From: Oceanicaulis sp052055585
Lineage (GTDB): Bacteria; Pseudomonadota; Alphaproteobacteria; Caulobacterales; Maricaulaceae
DNA: 64,000 bases
Reading direction: 5' to 3'
Assembly (NCBI RefSeq): GCF_052055585.1
Contig: NZ_CP170485.1
Coordinates: 248,001 to 312,000, forward strand
Shown: positions 35,620 to 43,797 of the stretch, in pieces
Layout of the letters: each line of letters opens with the position of its first letter
Numbering within the stretch: the first letter of the stretch is position 1
Program-made: the position numbers and the translations under genes
The notes under the pieces: generated by a model
Told to the model about the DNA's origin: nothing
The model's input: the letters and a program-made list of their open reading frames with translations, nothing else
Databases searched by the model: none

Positions 35620-36434
35620 TCCTCGTAGTCTTCTGGCTTCATCGTGTAATTGAGCGCCAGTCGGCCGCCATCGGCGTAGATGCATTCGCCGGTGATGTAG
35701 CTGGCATCCTTGCCCGCCAGGAACCAGGCGACGCCTGCAATCTCGTCCGGGTCGCCCAGGCGGTTCAGCGGCGTGCGCGACAGGATGCGCTGCATCGCCT
35801 CGCGGTCATCGGCGACGGCCTTGAGGATGTCGGTGTTGATCGAGCCCGGCCCGATGGCGTTCACCCGGACGCCCCAGGGCGCCAGCGCCAGCGCCATGGA
35901 CTTGGTCATCTGGTTCAGTGCGCCCTTGCTCATCGTATAGGCGAGCTGGTCGGGCAGGGAGACCACGGCGTTCACCGAGCTCATATTGATGATGGCGTAG
36001 CGCTTGCGGCAATCCTCGGCGCGGGCCTGCTCTTCCTCGATCTGTTCGATCATCTGCTTGGAGGCCGCCTTGGCCACCAGGAAAGCGCCACGCAGATTGA
36101 CGTCCATCACCGCGTTGAAATCGTCAAAGGACAGGTCGAGCACGTCGCCCTTGGCCAAAGTCGCAGCGTTGTTGATCAGGATGTCGACACGGTCAAAGGC
36201 CGATCGGGTCTCGGCCATGAGATTGGCCACGGCCAGCTTGTCAGAGACGTCGCAGCTGACATAGAGCGCGCGCTCCTTGCCTGCGTTCAGCGTCTCGACC
36301 AGCGCCTCACCGGCCTCGTCATCAATATCGGCGACCACCACCCGCAGGCCTTCCTCGACAAAGCGTCGGGCGCATGCCGCGCCAATGCCCTTGGCGCCGC
36401 CGGTGATGATGGCCACGCGATCAGATACGGCCAT
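35616..36434 (-). CDS. SDR family oxidoreductase
   Basis: A 272-residue classical short-chain dehydrogenase: TGGAKGIG (11-18), the DIDD acidic NAD-binding loop, INNAA (about 86-90), the catalytic Ser and YTMSK (Tyr and Lys near 161-165) and GPGSINTD. DIDD suggests NAD rather than NADP. The substrate is unknown. GGAGTATCCTC precedes the ATG. It is convergent with the iron operon. Confidence 0.88.
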   Translation of the reverse strand: MAVSDRVAIITGGAKGIGAACARRFVEEGLRVVVADIDDEAGEALVETLNAGKERALYVSCDVSDKLAVANLMAETRSAFDRVDILINNAATLAKGDVLDLSFDDFNAVMDVNLRGAFLVAKAASKQMIEQIEEEQARAEDCRKRYAIINMSSVNAVVSLPDQLAYTMSKGALNQMTKSMALALAPWGVRVNAIGPGSINTDILKAVADDREAMQRILSRTPLNRLGDPDEIAGVAWFLAGKDASYITGECIYADGGRLALNYTMKPEDYED

Positions 36435-36522
36435 GAGGATACTCCACTTCCCAAAAATCGGCGGCGATCAAACAGCCGTCGGACGGTTCTGTAAACCGCT
36501 CAGTCAGTCACAATGAAAGAGA

Positions 36523-37392
36523 TCAGGGCGTCTGGTTGAAGACCCGCTCATAGTCTGCGGTCACTACCGGATCGTCCGGAGCCTGCTCATGGGCGAGCGC
36601 AAACAGGCGATGCGCTTCCTCGGTCTCGCCAATCTGCTCCAGCGCTGCGGCGAGCGAATGGGTGATCGAGCCTTCTTCGGGCGCAGCGTCCGAAGCGGCG
36701 CGGCAGGTCGCCAGACCATCTGCAGCGCGGCCGTCCTTGACCAGCGCCCAGCACAGGGCGTTGAGCGCGCCGGGGTCCTCGGGCGCGAGCGCAACCGCTT
36801 CCTGGGCGTCCTCGACCGCCAGTTCGGTGAGGTCCATTTCCACAAACGCCGCCGAGCGCCCGATCCACGCGGAGGGATAATCGGGTTCAGCGCGCACGGC
36901 CTGATCAAAGGCGGCGACGGCTTCCTCGGGGCGGTAAAGATCCAGATAGGCCGAGCCGGCCAGCACGGCTGTGAAGCCGTCCTCGGGGATGCGCGCCAGA
37001 GCGATCTCGAGATCGGTGATGGCGTCCTCGGGGCGGTCCAGCTGCAGATAGGCGGCGGCGCGATTGCGGCGGATCAGCGGATTGTCGACATCGCCGTCAT
37101 TGGCCTCGACCAGCGCGAAAATCTGATTGTAGGCGATCAACGCCTCTTCGGAGCGGGCGGTGGCCAGATAGGCCGCGCCCAGCCGGGTGCGCAATTCCGC
37201 TTCCTGTGGCCAGTCATAGAACTGATCGGCGAGGCAGTCCTGAAAGGCGGCGATGGCGGCTTCGGCGTCATTGTCGGAGAGGGCGGCATAGCCTTCCGGG
37301 CAAAGCTGCTCGCGCGGGGTCTGGGCCTCAGCGGTTAACGGCGCGAAGCCGATGACAGCAAAAATCGTCAGAAGGCGGACGGGATCAAGCAC
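36523..37392 (-). CDS. TPR-repeat protein, exported
   Basis: A 289-residue protein with a signal peptide (LLTIFAVIGFAPLTAEAQ) and about six TPR motifs (for example NRAAAYLQLDRPEDAITDLE). Two cysteines lie near the mature N terminus and in the middle. The GTG at 37392 has GAGG six bases upstream; the longer TTG start at 37440 lies inside the DUF465 terminator and is rejected. A periplasmic scaffold role is likely. Confidence 0.75.
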   Translation of the reverse strand: MLDPVRLLTIFAVIGFAPLTAEAQTPREQLCPEGYAALSDNDAEAAIAAFQDCLADQFYDWPQEAELRTRLGAAYLATARSEEALIAYNQIFALVEANDGDVDNPLIRRNRAAAYLQLDRPEDAITDLEIALARIPEDGFTAVLAGSAYLDLYRPEEAVAAFDQAVRAEPDYPSAWIGRSAAFVEMDLTELAVEDAQEAVALAPEDPGALNALCWALVKDGRAADGLATCRAASDAAPEEGSITHSLAAALEQIGETEEAHRLFALAHEQAPDDPVVTADYERVFNQTP

Positions 37393-37420
37393 GGGCGGCC
37401 TCGACCTTGAGGGTGCGACA

Positions 37421-37452
37421 AAAGAAAAGGGCGGACGCAATGTCCGCCCTTT
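37421..37452 (-). terminator. Terminator of the leftward DUF465 gene
   Basis: Stem AAAGGGCGGAC with GTCCGCCCTTT, loop GCAAT; on the minus strand it is followed by TTCTTTT. It starts 25 bases after the DUF465 stop. Confidence 0.85.
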
Positions 37453-37477
37453 CCGATCAGGCTAGCAGCTCGCGGCG

Positions 37478-37648
37478 TTATTGTCGTCGTCTGAGCGCTT
37501 CGATCTCTTCTTTAAGTTTAAGCTTTTGTTTTTTAAGGGAGGCGATCTGAAGGGTGTCGGTGGAGGGGCGCTTCATTTCTTCGACAATCAGGTGGTCCAG
37601 CTTGTCGTGGCGGGCGTCCAGTTCACGAATACGCGCGTCAGTGGCCAT
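37478..37648 (-). CDS. DUF465 (YdcH-like) small protein
   Basis: A 56-residue coiled-coil protein with the DUF465 pattern: RIRELDARHDKLDHLIVEEM, then a Lys-rich LKKQKLKLKEEIEAL. GGGAGG seven bases before the ATG at 37648 supports this start over the longer one. It diverges from ubiX; another DUF465 gene lies just past TIGR02444. The function of the family is unknown. Confidence 0.82.
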   Translation of the reverse strand: MATDARIRELDARHDKLDHLIVEEMKRPSTDTLQIASLKKQKLKLKEEIEALRRRQ

Positions 37649-37745
37649 TAATGCCTCCCTTGCTATAGGACTTACATTGAACCATTTGATAGCGCGTTCT
37701 GACAATTCAAATTCGATTGCGACATTTTAACGGAGTTAACTCGCG

Positions 37746-38360
37746 GTGACGGATGTGACGCCAGATCGGCTCGTGGTTGGAATTTCCGGCGCATCTGGCG
37801 TGATTTACGCCATGAGGGCTCTGGAAGCGCTTCGGCAATTAGGTGTGGAAAGTCATGTGGTGGCCTCCAAGGCCGCCGAGATGACCCTGTCCTATGAGCT
37901 GGACGAAAAGCCGTCGATCCTGCGCGAGAAGGCGGATTATCTTTACAAGCCCGCCGATGTGGGCGCGCCGGTCGCTTCGGGCTCCTTCAAGACCCGCGGC
38001 ATGCTGATTGCGCCCTGTTCGGTGCGCACGATGAGCGAGATCGCCACCGGGGTGACCTCATCCCTGCTGACCCGCGCCGCCGATGTGGTGCTCAAGGAGC
38101 GCCGTCTTCTGGTTCTGATGGTGCGGGAGACGCCCTTCCATCTGGGCCATCTGCGCACCATGACCCAGCTGGCGGAAATGGGGGCTGTGATCCTGCCGCC
38201 CCTGCCAGCCTTCTACGCCCACCCTGAGACCGTGGATGACATCGTCAACCAGTCCGTGGGCCGGGCGCTTGATCTGTTCGGGCTGGATTGGGACGCCACC
38301 AAGCGCTGGGGCGAGGATCTTGAGCAGGGCCGCCGTCCCCAGGCGCGGACCGACCGGTGA
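37746..38360 (+). CDS. ubiX: Flavin prenyltransferase UbiX
   Basis: A 204-residue flavoprotein: GISGASGVIYAMRAL (12-26), SFKTRGMLIAPCSVRTM, the ETPFHLGHL block and PAFYAHPETVDDIVNQ. It makes prenylated FMN for the decarboxylase UbiD in ubiquinone synthesis. ubiD itself is not in the window. The start is GTG at 37746. Its stop overlaps the TIGR02444 start (GTGA). Confidence 0.94.
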   Translation: MTDVTPDRLVVGISGASGVIYAMRALEALRQLGVESHVVASKAAEMTLSYELDEKPSILREKADYLYKPADVGAPVASGSFKTRGMLIAPCSVRTMSEIATGVTSSLLTRAADVVLKERRLLVLMVRETPFHLGHLRTMTQLAEMGAVILPPLPAFYAHPETVDDIVNQSVGRALDLFGLDWDATKRWGEDLEQGRRPQARTDR

Positions 38361-38842
38361 GCGCGTTCTGGAATTTCTCCGTTCGCCTGTACGCTCAGGA
38401 GGGCGTGAAACCCGCCTGTCTGGCGCTGCAGGCGGCGGGCATGGATGTGAATGTGGGGCTGTGGATCATCTGGGCCTGCGTCAATGGCCGTGATCCGGGC
38501 CCGGCGCTGGGGCAGGCGGTTGAGCTGTCGGCCCTGTGGAGCGCACAGGTCGTCAAGCCGTTGCGGGGCGCGCGCGACCATCTCAAGCATCCGCTCTCAA
38601 GCGTGGACACGAATGCGGCGCTCGCCCTGAGAAAGAGCGTGCTGGCCGCCGAGCTGGAAGCGGAAAAGCTGGAGCAACAGGCTCTTGAGGCCCTGACCCA
38701 TGCTTGCCCGGAAATCGGCGCGGCGGACCGTCGCGATCTGGCGCTCAAACGCTTGCAGGACTATGCGGCCCGGCTGGGCTCGAGTGCGGTCAGCGCAGGC
38801 GCATTTGTGGAAAACGTTTTCGAGACGACCAAAAATGTGTAA
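38357..38842 (+). CDS. TIGR02444 family protein
   Basis: A 161-residue soluble protein starting FWNFSVRLYAQEGV, with NVGLWIIWACVNGRD near 35-49 and a helical C-terminal half with coiled-coil character (about 90-125). It fits TIGR02444, a family of unknown function. The start GTG overlaps the ubiX stop, so translation is coupled. Confidence 0.8.
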   Translation: MSAFWNFSVRLYAQEGVKPACLALQAAGMDVNVGLWIIWACVNGRDPGPALGQAVELSALWSAQVVKPLRGARDHLKHPLSSVDTNAALALRKSVLAAELEAEKLEQQALEALTHACPEIGAADRRDLALKRLQDYAARLGSSAVSAGAFVENVFETTKNV

Positions 38843-38963
38843 TATAGGCGTCCTCGAAACGAAGTGAGCGCAAGCGTATCGCTGAGGCGCCCGAGGTCTT
38901 TTCGACAATCCACTCAGCCGGATGGGTCCGGCTTGCGTCTGATTGAAGAGGTCGGTCACGGTA
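38843..38963 (+). other. Structured spacer before the second DUF465 gene
   Basis: The 121-base spacer has a GC hairpin (38916-38933, AGCCGGA/TCCGGCT) and a wider pairing of CCTCG near 38853 with CGAGG near 38893. It could hold a leader or small RNA. No open frame is seen. Confidence 0.3.
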
Positions 38964-39173
38964 ATGGACGGCGAGTTCGACGAAACCGCGCTCAAGCGCA
39001 GGCTCGAAGATCTGCAGATCGAACACCGCACCCTCGATGAAGAGGTGTCGGCTCTGGCGGCCTGCGGCGTGTCCGACCAGCTCAAGCTGGTGCGGCTCAA
39101 GCGTCGCAAGCTGTTGCTGAAAGACGAGATCTATCGTCTGGAAGACATCCTGAACCCGGACATCATCGCCTAG
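38964..39173 (+). CDS. DUF465 (YdcH-like) small protein, second copy
   Basis: A 69-residue coiled-coil protein: RRLEDLQIEHRTLDEEVSAL, then a Lys/Arg-rich LKRRKLLLKDEIYRLEDIL. It has the DUF465 layout and is a distant paralog of the 56-residue protein at 37478. The ATG at 38964 is chosen; a TTG at 38943 is the alternative. No strong ribosome binding site is seen. Confidence 0.78.
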   Translation: MDGEFDETALKRRLEDLQIEHRTLDEEVSALAACGVSDQLKLVRLKRRKLLLKDEIYRLEDILNPDIIA

Positions 39174-39183
39174 CGAGACGGTG

Positions 39184-39915
39184 CTAGCCCGCTGCGCGGG
39201 CCTTGCTGGCCTGTTTGTGCGCATACATGGCGGCGTCCGCAGCGGCGAGTGCGTCTTCAGGGGCGACGCCGTGCGAGAGCGCATGAACGCCCCAGGCCGC
39301 GCCCACTTTCAGCGCCTTGCCCTTATGTGTGATTGACGCGTCGGCGATGGCCTTGGCGAGATCCGCCGCCTTCTGACGCGCGGCGTTTTCCGGGGTCAGC
39401 GTCAGGACGATGCCGAACTCATCCCCGCCCAGACGGCCGACTGCATCGGTTTCGCGCACATGATCGGTGATCAGGTTCGCGACCTGCTCGAGCGCGGCAT
39501 CACCGGCGGCATGGCCATGCTCGTCATTGATCTGCTTGAAGCCATTGAGATCGATGTAGATCAGGCTCGACGGCGCGCCATGACGTTCGGCCAACGCCAG
39601 GGCCTTTGAAACCTCACGCAGAAAGGCGCGACGATTGAAGACGGGCAGCAGGGCGTCCCGATCAGCCAGGCTTTCCAGATCACGCAGGCGACCGCGCAGG
39701 GCCTCGGTCTCGCGACGCAGCTGGTCGACCTCGCCCATCAATGACAGCAAGGCGCGCTGCACGTTCGGCGTCAGCTCGGCTTCGGGCACGCCCATGATGG
39801 ACGCGCTGTCTGTCGGTGCGCTCGTCCCCTTGGGCGCAGCAGAGGTGCGCCGGGTGTCTTCACGTCGACCCACCGGGCCGGCGCCAGCGAGCGGACCGCC
39901 GGATCGAATTCGCAT
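39184..39915 (-). CDS. GGDEF diguanylate cyclase
   Basis: A 243-residue protein with a coiled coil (about 50-85), then a GGDEF domain with an intact GGDEF motif, YIDLNGFKQIND and an RETD inhibitory site five residues before it. It should make cyclic di-GMP and be feedback-inhibited. There is no signal, membrane or receiver domain. GGAG precedes the ATG. In Caulobacter relatives such proteins tune motility and cell fate. Confidence 0.9.
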   Translation of the reverse strand: MRIRSGGPLAGAGPVGRREDTRRTSAAPKGTSAPTDSASIMGVPEAELTPNVQRALLSLMGEVDQLRRETEALRGRLRDLESLADRDALLPVFNRRAFLREVSKALALAERHGAPSSLIYIDLNGFKQINDEHGHAAGDAALEQVANLITDHVRETDAVGRLGGDEFGIVLTLTPENAARQKAADLAKAIADASITHKGKALKVGAAWGVHALSHGVAPEDALAAADAAMYAHKQASKARAAG

Positions 39916-40133
39916 GTCGCGGGCTCCATGAGACAGGTCTCGCCCTGTAAGCCTCGGTGGTTGTGGTAAAAAAAAGGTTCATTCGCGCCAGACAGACAGG
40001 TCGGGCCTCAGAAAATCCTCTATTTCAAAACATCATGAATCATTGAGCAGGAGGGCCCGCGAGGCTAGGCTTCCATCCCATCTTCAGCGCCTGGCCCGGT
40101 TCGGGCGTCGCGCCTTTGATCCGGAGCCACTTC

Positions 40134-40853
40134 GTGTCTGATCTTCACGCCAAGTCCCTGCCCAATCTGGCGGCCGGTTGCATCGCCCCGATCGATCGCG
40201 AAGCGCTGGCGCCGGCGGGCCGGATGACCCACAAACCGCGCATCTTGCTGCTCTACGGTTCCTTGCGGCAGCGGTCTTTCTCGCGCTTTGCGGCGATGGA
40301 GGCGGCACGCCTTCTTGAGATGTTCGGGGCCGAGACGCGGATCTTTCATGCGGACGGTCTGCCGCTGCCTGACGACGCGGAAGCGGATCATCCCAAAGTG
40401 GCCGAGCTGCGCGATCTCGTGACCTGGTCTGAAGGCATGGTCTGGTGCAGCCCCGAGCGGCATGGCGCGATGACGGCGGTGCTGAAGGCGCAGATTGACT
40501 GGATTCCGCTGGCGCTGGGCGCGGTGCGTCCGACCCAGGGCAAGACGCTGGCGCTGATGCAGGTGTCGGGCGGCTCGCAGAGTTTCAACGCGCTTAATCA
40601 GATGCGGGTGCTGGGCCGCTGGATGCGGATGATCACCATTCCCAACCAGTCCTCGATTCCCAAGGCTTTTCTGGAGTTTGACGAGGCGGGGCGGATGAAG
40701 CCCTCCGCGCTGTATGACCGGATCGTCGATGTCATGGAGGAGCTGGTGAAGTTCACCCTCATGACCCGCGAGCAGGCGGGCTATCTCGTGGACCGCTACT
40801 CCGAACGCAAGGAAAGCGCAGAGGAATTGATGGCGCGGGTGAACTCCGCCTAG
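40134..40853 (+). CDS. arsH: ArsH-like NADPH-dependent FMN reductase
   Basis: A 239-residue flavodoxin-fold protein: LLYGSLRQRSFSR (FMN phosphate loop, about 41-53), WCSPERHGAMTAVLKAQIDW and the SGGSQSFNALNQMR block match ArsH. ArsH oxidises trivalent organoarsenicals or reduces quinones and dyes. No arsenic operon is nearby, so arsenic resistance is uncertain. The GTG at 40134 has GGAG at proper distance. Confidence 0.87.
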   Translation: MSDLHAKSLPNLAAGCIAPIDREALAPAGRMTHKPRILLLYGSLRQRSFSRFAAMEAARLLEMFGAETRIFHADGLPLPDDAEADHPKVAELRDLVTWSEGMVWCSPERHGAMTAVLKAQIDWIPLALGAVRPTQGKTLALMQVSGGSQSFNALNQMRVLGRWMRMITIPNQSSIPKAFLEFDEAGRMKPSALYDRIVDVMEELVKFTLMTREQAGYLVDRYSERKESAEELMARVNSA

Positions 40854-40946
40854 CGCTCTTGCAGTGCAGATATGGGTTTTGCTTGACCGAAAGCGCGCCG
40901 CGGTTAAGTTGGCGTGCTTTCCAATCGCCTGTCAGGCAAGGCTATT

Positions 40947-41456
40947 ATGAGCGAAAGCACTTCGGGCGGCGCCAAAGCTGCTCCCATCTCCATCATCATG
41001 GGTTCCCGGTCAGACTGGCCGACGATGAAAGCCGGCGCCGATCTTCTGGATCAGCTGGGTGCGTCCTATGAGACCAAGGTGGTCTCCGCGCACCGTACGC
41101 CCGACCGTCTGGTGGAGTTCTCCAAGTCTGCAGCCGGTCGCGGCGTCCAGGTGATCATCGCCGGCGCAGGCGGTGCGGCGCACCTGCCGGGCATGGTGGC
41201 GTCCATGACGCATCTGCCGGTGCTGGGCGTGCCGGTGCAATCGCGCGCCCTGTCAGGTCTGGATTCGCTTCTGTCCATCGTTCAGATGCCCGGCGGCGTG
41301 CCGGTGGGCACGCTGGCGATCGGTGAGGCGGGCGCCAAGAACGCCGCCATCATGGCCGCGTCCATTGTGGGGCTGTATGACGCGGAGCTGATGGAGCGCC
41401 TGAAGGCCTATCGGGCGTCGCTGACGGAGTCGGTGGCTGAAACGGTCGAGGACTGA
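40947..41456 (+). CDS. purE: N5-carboxyaminoimidazole ribonucleotide mutase
   Basis: A 169-residue class I PurE: IIMGSRSDWPTM, VVSAHRTPDR, IAGAGGAAHLPGMVA and the late GEAGAKNAA. It isomerises N5-CAIR in purine synthesis. AAGG precedes the ATG at 40947; the longer frame is not needed. purK follows three bases later. Confidence 0.95.
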   Translation: MSESTSGGAKAAPISIIMGSRSDWPTMKAGADLLDQLGASYETKVVSAHRTPDRLVEFSKSAAGRGVQVIIAGAGGAAHLPGMVASMTHLPVLGVPVQSRALSGLDSLLSIVQMPGGVPVGTLAIGEAGAKNAAIMAASIVGLYDAELMERLKAYRASLTESVAETVED

Positions 41457-41459
41457 TCC

Positions 41460-42533
41460 ATGACGCAAGCTCTGGCGCCGACCTCCCGGATCGGCATTCT
41501 GGGCGGTGGCCAGCTGGGCCGCATGCTGGCGCTGTCGGCGGCCCGGATGGGGCTCGATGTGGTGATCTTCGATCCCGAGCCTGATTGCCCGGCCAGCCGC
41601 GTCGCCGCCGAGACCGTGACCGCCGCGTATGACGATCTCGACGCCGTGGCGAAGTTCGCCGCCAGCGTGGATGCGGTCACCTACGAGTTTGAAAATGTGC
41701 CCGCCGCGACGGCGGCGGCGGCCGCCGAGCATGCCCCCCTGCGTCCGGGCGCGAAGGCGCTCGACGTGGCGCAGGATCGCCTGACCGAGAAAACCTTCCT
41801 CAACGCGCATGGCGCAACGACCGTGGCCTTCCGGCCTGTGAGCACTCTTGCAGAGCTGCACACGGCGATTTCCGAGCTTGGCCTGCCCGCCATCCTGAAA
41901 ACCCGCCGCTTCGGCTATGACGGCAAGGGGCAGGCGGTGATCCGTGAGATGTCGGACGCTGAAGAGGCGCTGGCCGCCATGAACGGCCAACCGGCCATCC
42001 TCGAAGCCTTTGCTGACTTTACTCACGAGCTGTCCATCGTGGCCGCGCGCGGCGTGGATGGCGAGGTGCGCGCCTATCCCCTGTCCGAGAACCGGCATTC
42101 AGACGGGATTCTGCGTGAAAGCCTCGCTCCGGCCAAAGTCAGTGACGAGACGACGAAGACCGCGCTCGGCATGGCGACGCGGGTGCTGGATGCGCTCGAG
42201 TATGTAGGCGTGATGGGAATGGAGCTGTTTGCGCTGAAAGACGGTACGCTGCTGGTCAACGAGATCGCGCCACGGGTCCACAATACCGGACACTGGACGC
42301 AGGACGCCTGCACGGTCTGTCAGTTCGAACAGCATATCCGCGCGGTTGCGGGCTGGCCGCTAGGCGATCCCGTTCCGCACGCCTCGGCTCGCATGGTCAA
42401 CCTGATCGGCCATGACGCGGATGCCTGGGAAGACTGGCTGAAGACGCCGAATGCGGTGCTGCATCTTTATGGCAAGCGCGAGACGCGCGATGGCCGCAAG
42501 ATGGGCCATGTGAACGTGCTGGGGTCGCTCTAG
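41460..42533 (+). CDS. purK: 5-(carboxyamino)imidazole ribonucleotide synthase
   Basis: A 357-residue ATP-grasp enzyme: GILGGGQLGRMLALSA (12-27), KTRRFGYDGKGQAVI and NEIAPRVHNTGHWT are typical. It carboxylates AIR with ATP and bicarbonate, feeding PurE. It is cotranscribed with purE and nearly abuts coq9 (convergent). Confidence 0.95.
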   Translation: MTQALAPTSRIGILGGGQLGRMLALSAARMGLDVVIFDPEPDCPASRVAAETVTAAYDDLDAVAKFAASVDAVTYEFENVPAATAAAAAEHAPLRPGAKALDVAQDRLTEKTFLNAHGATTVAFRPVSTLAELHTAISELGLPAILKTRRFGYDGKGQAVIREMSDAEEALAAMNGQPAILEAFADFTHELSIVAARGVDGEVRAYPLSENRHSDGILRESLAPAKVSDETTKTALGMATRVLDALEYVGVMGMELFALKDGTLLVNEIAPRVHNTGHWTQDACTVCQFEQHIRAVAGWPLGDPVPHASARMVNLIGHDADAWEDWLKTPNAVLHLYGKRETRDGRKMGHVNVLGSL

Positions 42534-42539
42534 GGGCGC

Positions 42540-43214
42540 CTAGCGCGCCCGGCGGAAGCCGTAGCGCAGATCCCCCATCAGGCCGGGCAGGCCGGGCAGG
42601 CTTTTCGTCAGCTTGGTGACCTGGCCTTTGACCTTTTCAAACTGCATGACGTTCCCGATCCGGCGGTCGAGGAATTCGGTCGTCTTGGTGCGGCCCTCGG
42701 TGTCGTCTTCGAGCCAGATGGCGAAGGTCGAGGCGTAAACGCCAGAGAGAATCGCCCGCTTGGAATAGAAATTCGCATCGGTGCTTTTGTCCCCGATGGC
42801 GCTCCAGATCATGTGAGATGTGGCCCAGACAAGCCGGGCGCCGCGATCAAGTCCGTCAGGCAAAAGCAGTCGGGCGCGGGCGCGGGCGGCGGCCTCTTCA
42901 TGACCCTCATACTGCGCCAGACGGATCAGCACCGCCTGGCTGACCTTGTCGCGAATCCGGTTGGCGGGATTGGCCTCGATCTCGACGCGGGCCTGGGCGT
43001 CGCAGCGTCGCGTCCAGGTCTCGATGACGTCGAGAATCCCTGCAGGGCAATAGAGTTGCACCTCCCCCTCGCTCAGGCCGGCTTCCTCGGCGGCGCGGGC
43101 GAGGGTGTGCTCGCTCCAGCCATCAAACGCGGCGTTGGGCAGGGCGGCGTCCACAAGCGCTTCACGGGCGCGCTGGGCGCGGGACGGGGCGGTGTTTTGT
43201 GCTTTTGCGGTCAT
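42540..43214 (-). CDS. COQ9 family protein
   Basis: A 224-residue protein. The N terminus is a TetR-like helical fold (LARAAEEAGLSEG) and the C-terminal COQ9 domain has RARLLLPDGLDRGARLVW, WSAIGDKSTDANFYSKR and YASTFAIWLEDD. COQ9 binds lipid and aids ubiquinone hydroxylation. ATG 43214 is preferred over an upstream start at 43250. It is convergent with purK and diverges from rpsU. Confidence 0.88.
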   Translation of the reverse strand: MTAKAQNTAPSRAQRAREALVDAALPNAAFDGWSEHTLARAAEEAGLSEGEVQLYCPAGILDVIETWTRRCDAQARVEIEANPANRIRDKVSQAVLIRLAQYEGHEEAAARARARLLLPDGLDRGARLVWATSHMIWSAIGDKSTDANFYSKRAILSGVYASTFAIWLEDDTEGRTKTTEFLDRRIGNVMQFEKVKGQVTKLTKSLPGLPGLMGDLRYGFRRAR

Positions 43215-43413
43215 GGGTGTATATCTAGTGCGCTCTTGGCCTGACGTCACGGGGCGTTTCGCCGCGCTCTACGCTGGACAGGGGCTTCCAGACCCGGTAT
43301 ATCGCCCGCCTCTGTTGGAAGCGATCCGGCGCGGACGGTGGAGCCACGCGGCTCTTGGGTTCGCGTGAGCTATATCGGTCTGGGTTCCGGAGCGGGCTTA
43401 GACCACCTATTCG

Positions 43414-43431
43414 AAGGGAGAGATTACCATC
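43414..43431 (+). promoter_or_regulatory. Ribosome binding site and AUC start of rpsU
   Basis: AAGGGAG (43414-43420) is eight bases before ATC (43429-43431). A TAG stop in frame at 43399 and no ATG, GTG or TTG before 43444 force this choice, because GTG 43444 would be 23 bases from the site and cut off conserved residues. Confidence 0.65.
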
Positions 43432-43662
43432 GTCCAGATCGTCGTGCGCGATAACAACGTTGAGCAAGCGCTCAAGGCGTTGAAGAAAAAGATGCAGCGG
43501 GAAGGCACTTTCCGCGAGATGAAGCGCCGCAACCACTACGAAAAGCCGTCTGAAAAGAAAACGCGCCAGAAAGCGGAGGCGATCCGTCGCGCCCGCAAAC
43601 TGGCTCGCAAGCGCGCTCAGCGCGAGGGCCTGCTGCCGAAACGCGGCGGTGGTCGCCGCTAG
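43429..43662 (+). CDS. rpsU: 30S ribosomal protein S21, probable AUC start
   Basis: A 77-residue basic protein. VRDNNVEQALKALKKKMQ, then FREMKRRNHYEKPSEKK and the Arg/Lys-rich end are S21. S21 helps mRNA engage the small subunit. The family N terminus is (M)VQIxVRDNN; here that stretch is encoded right after an ATC codon placed eight bases from AAGGGAG. A start at the GTG 43444 would lose five conserved residues. AUC initiation is rare. A strong terminator follows. Confidence 0.9.
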   Translation: MVQIVVRDNNVEQALKALKKKMQREGTFREMKRRNHYEKPSEKKTRQKAEAIRRARKLARKRAQREGLLPKRGGGRR

Positions 43663-43701
43663 AACGCTGCGCCGGGCTTAACCGCTCCTAAGCAGACACG
43701 A

Positions 43702-43732
43702 AAAACCCCGTACGCCTGGCGTACGGGGTTTT
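43702..43732. terminator. Terminator of rpsU
   Basis: A perfect 14-bp stem (43702-43715 with 43719-43732, loop CTG), with A runs on one side and T runs on the other, so it works in both directions. It starts 40 bases past the S21 stop. Confidence 0.9.
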
Positions 43733-43764
43733 GCTGTATCTGCGCGGGCCTGACAGACAGGCTC

Positions 43765-43797
43765 AAGGCCTGAGGCTTGCGCCTCAGGCCTTTTTCT
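43765..43797 (+). terminator. Second terminator, overlapping the end of the ABC permease gene
   Basis: Stem AAGGCCTGAGGC with GCCTCAGGCCTT, loop TTGC, then TTTCTT on the plus strand. Its right arm includes the permease stop codon and its last codons. It backs up the rpsU terminator. Confidence 0.75.

Noticed and set aside
37393..37440. Longer TTG start for the TPR protein
   Set aside because: It would begin inside the terminator of the DUF465 gene; the GTG at 37392 has a good ribosome binding site.
39961..39980. Run of eight As before arsH as a regulatory element
   Set aside because: It is a lone homopolymer with no hairpin or promoter match beside it.
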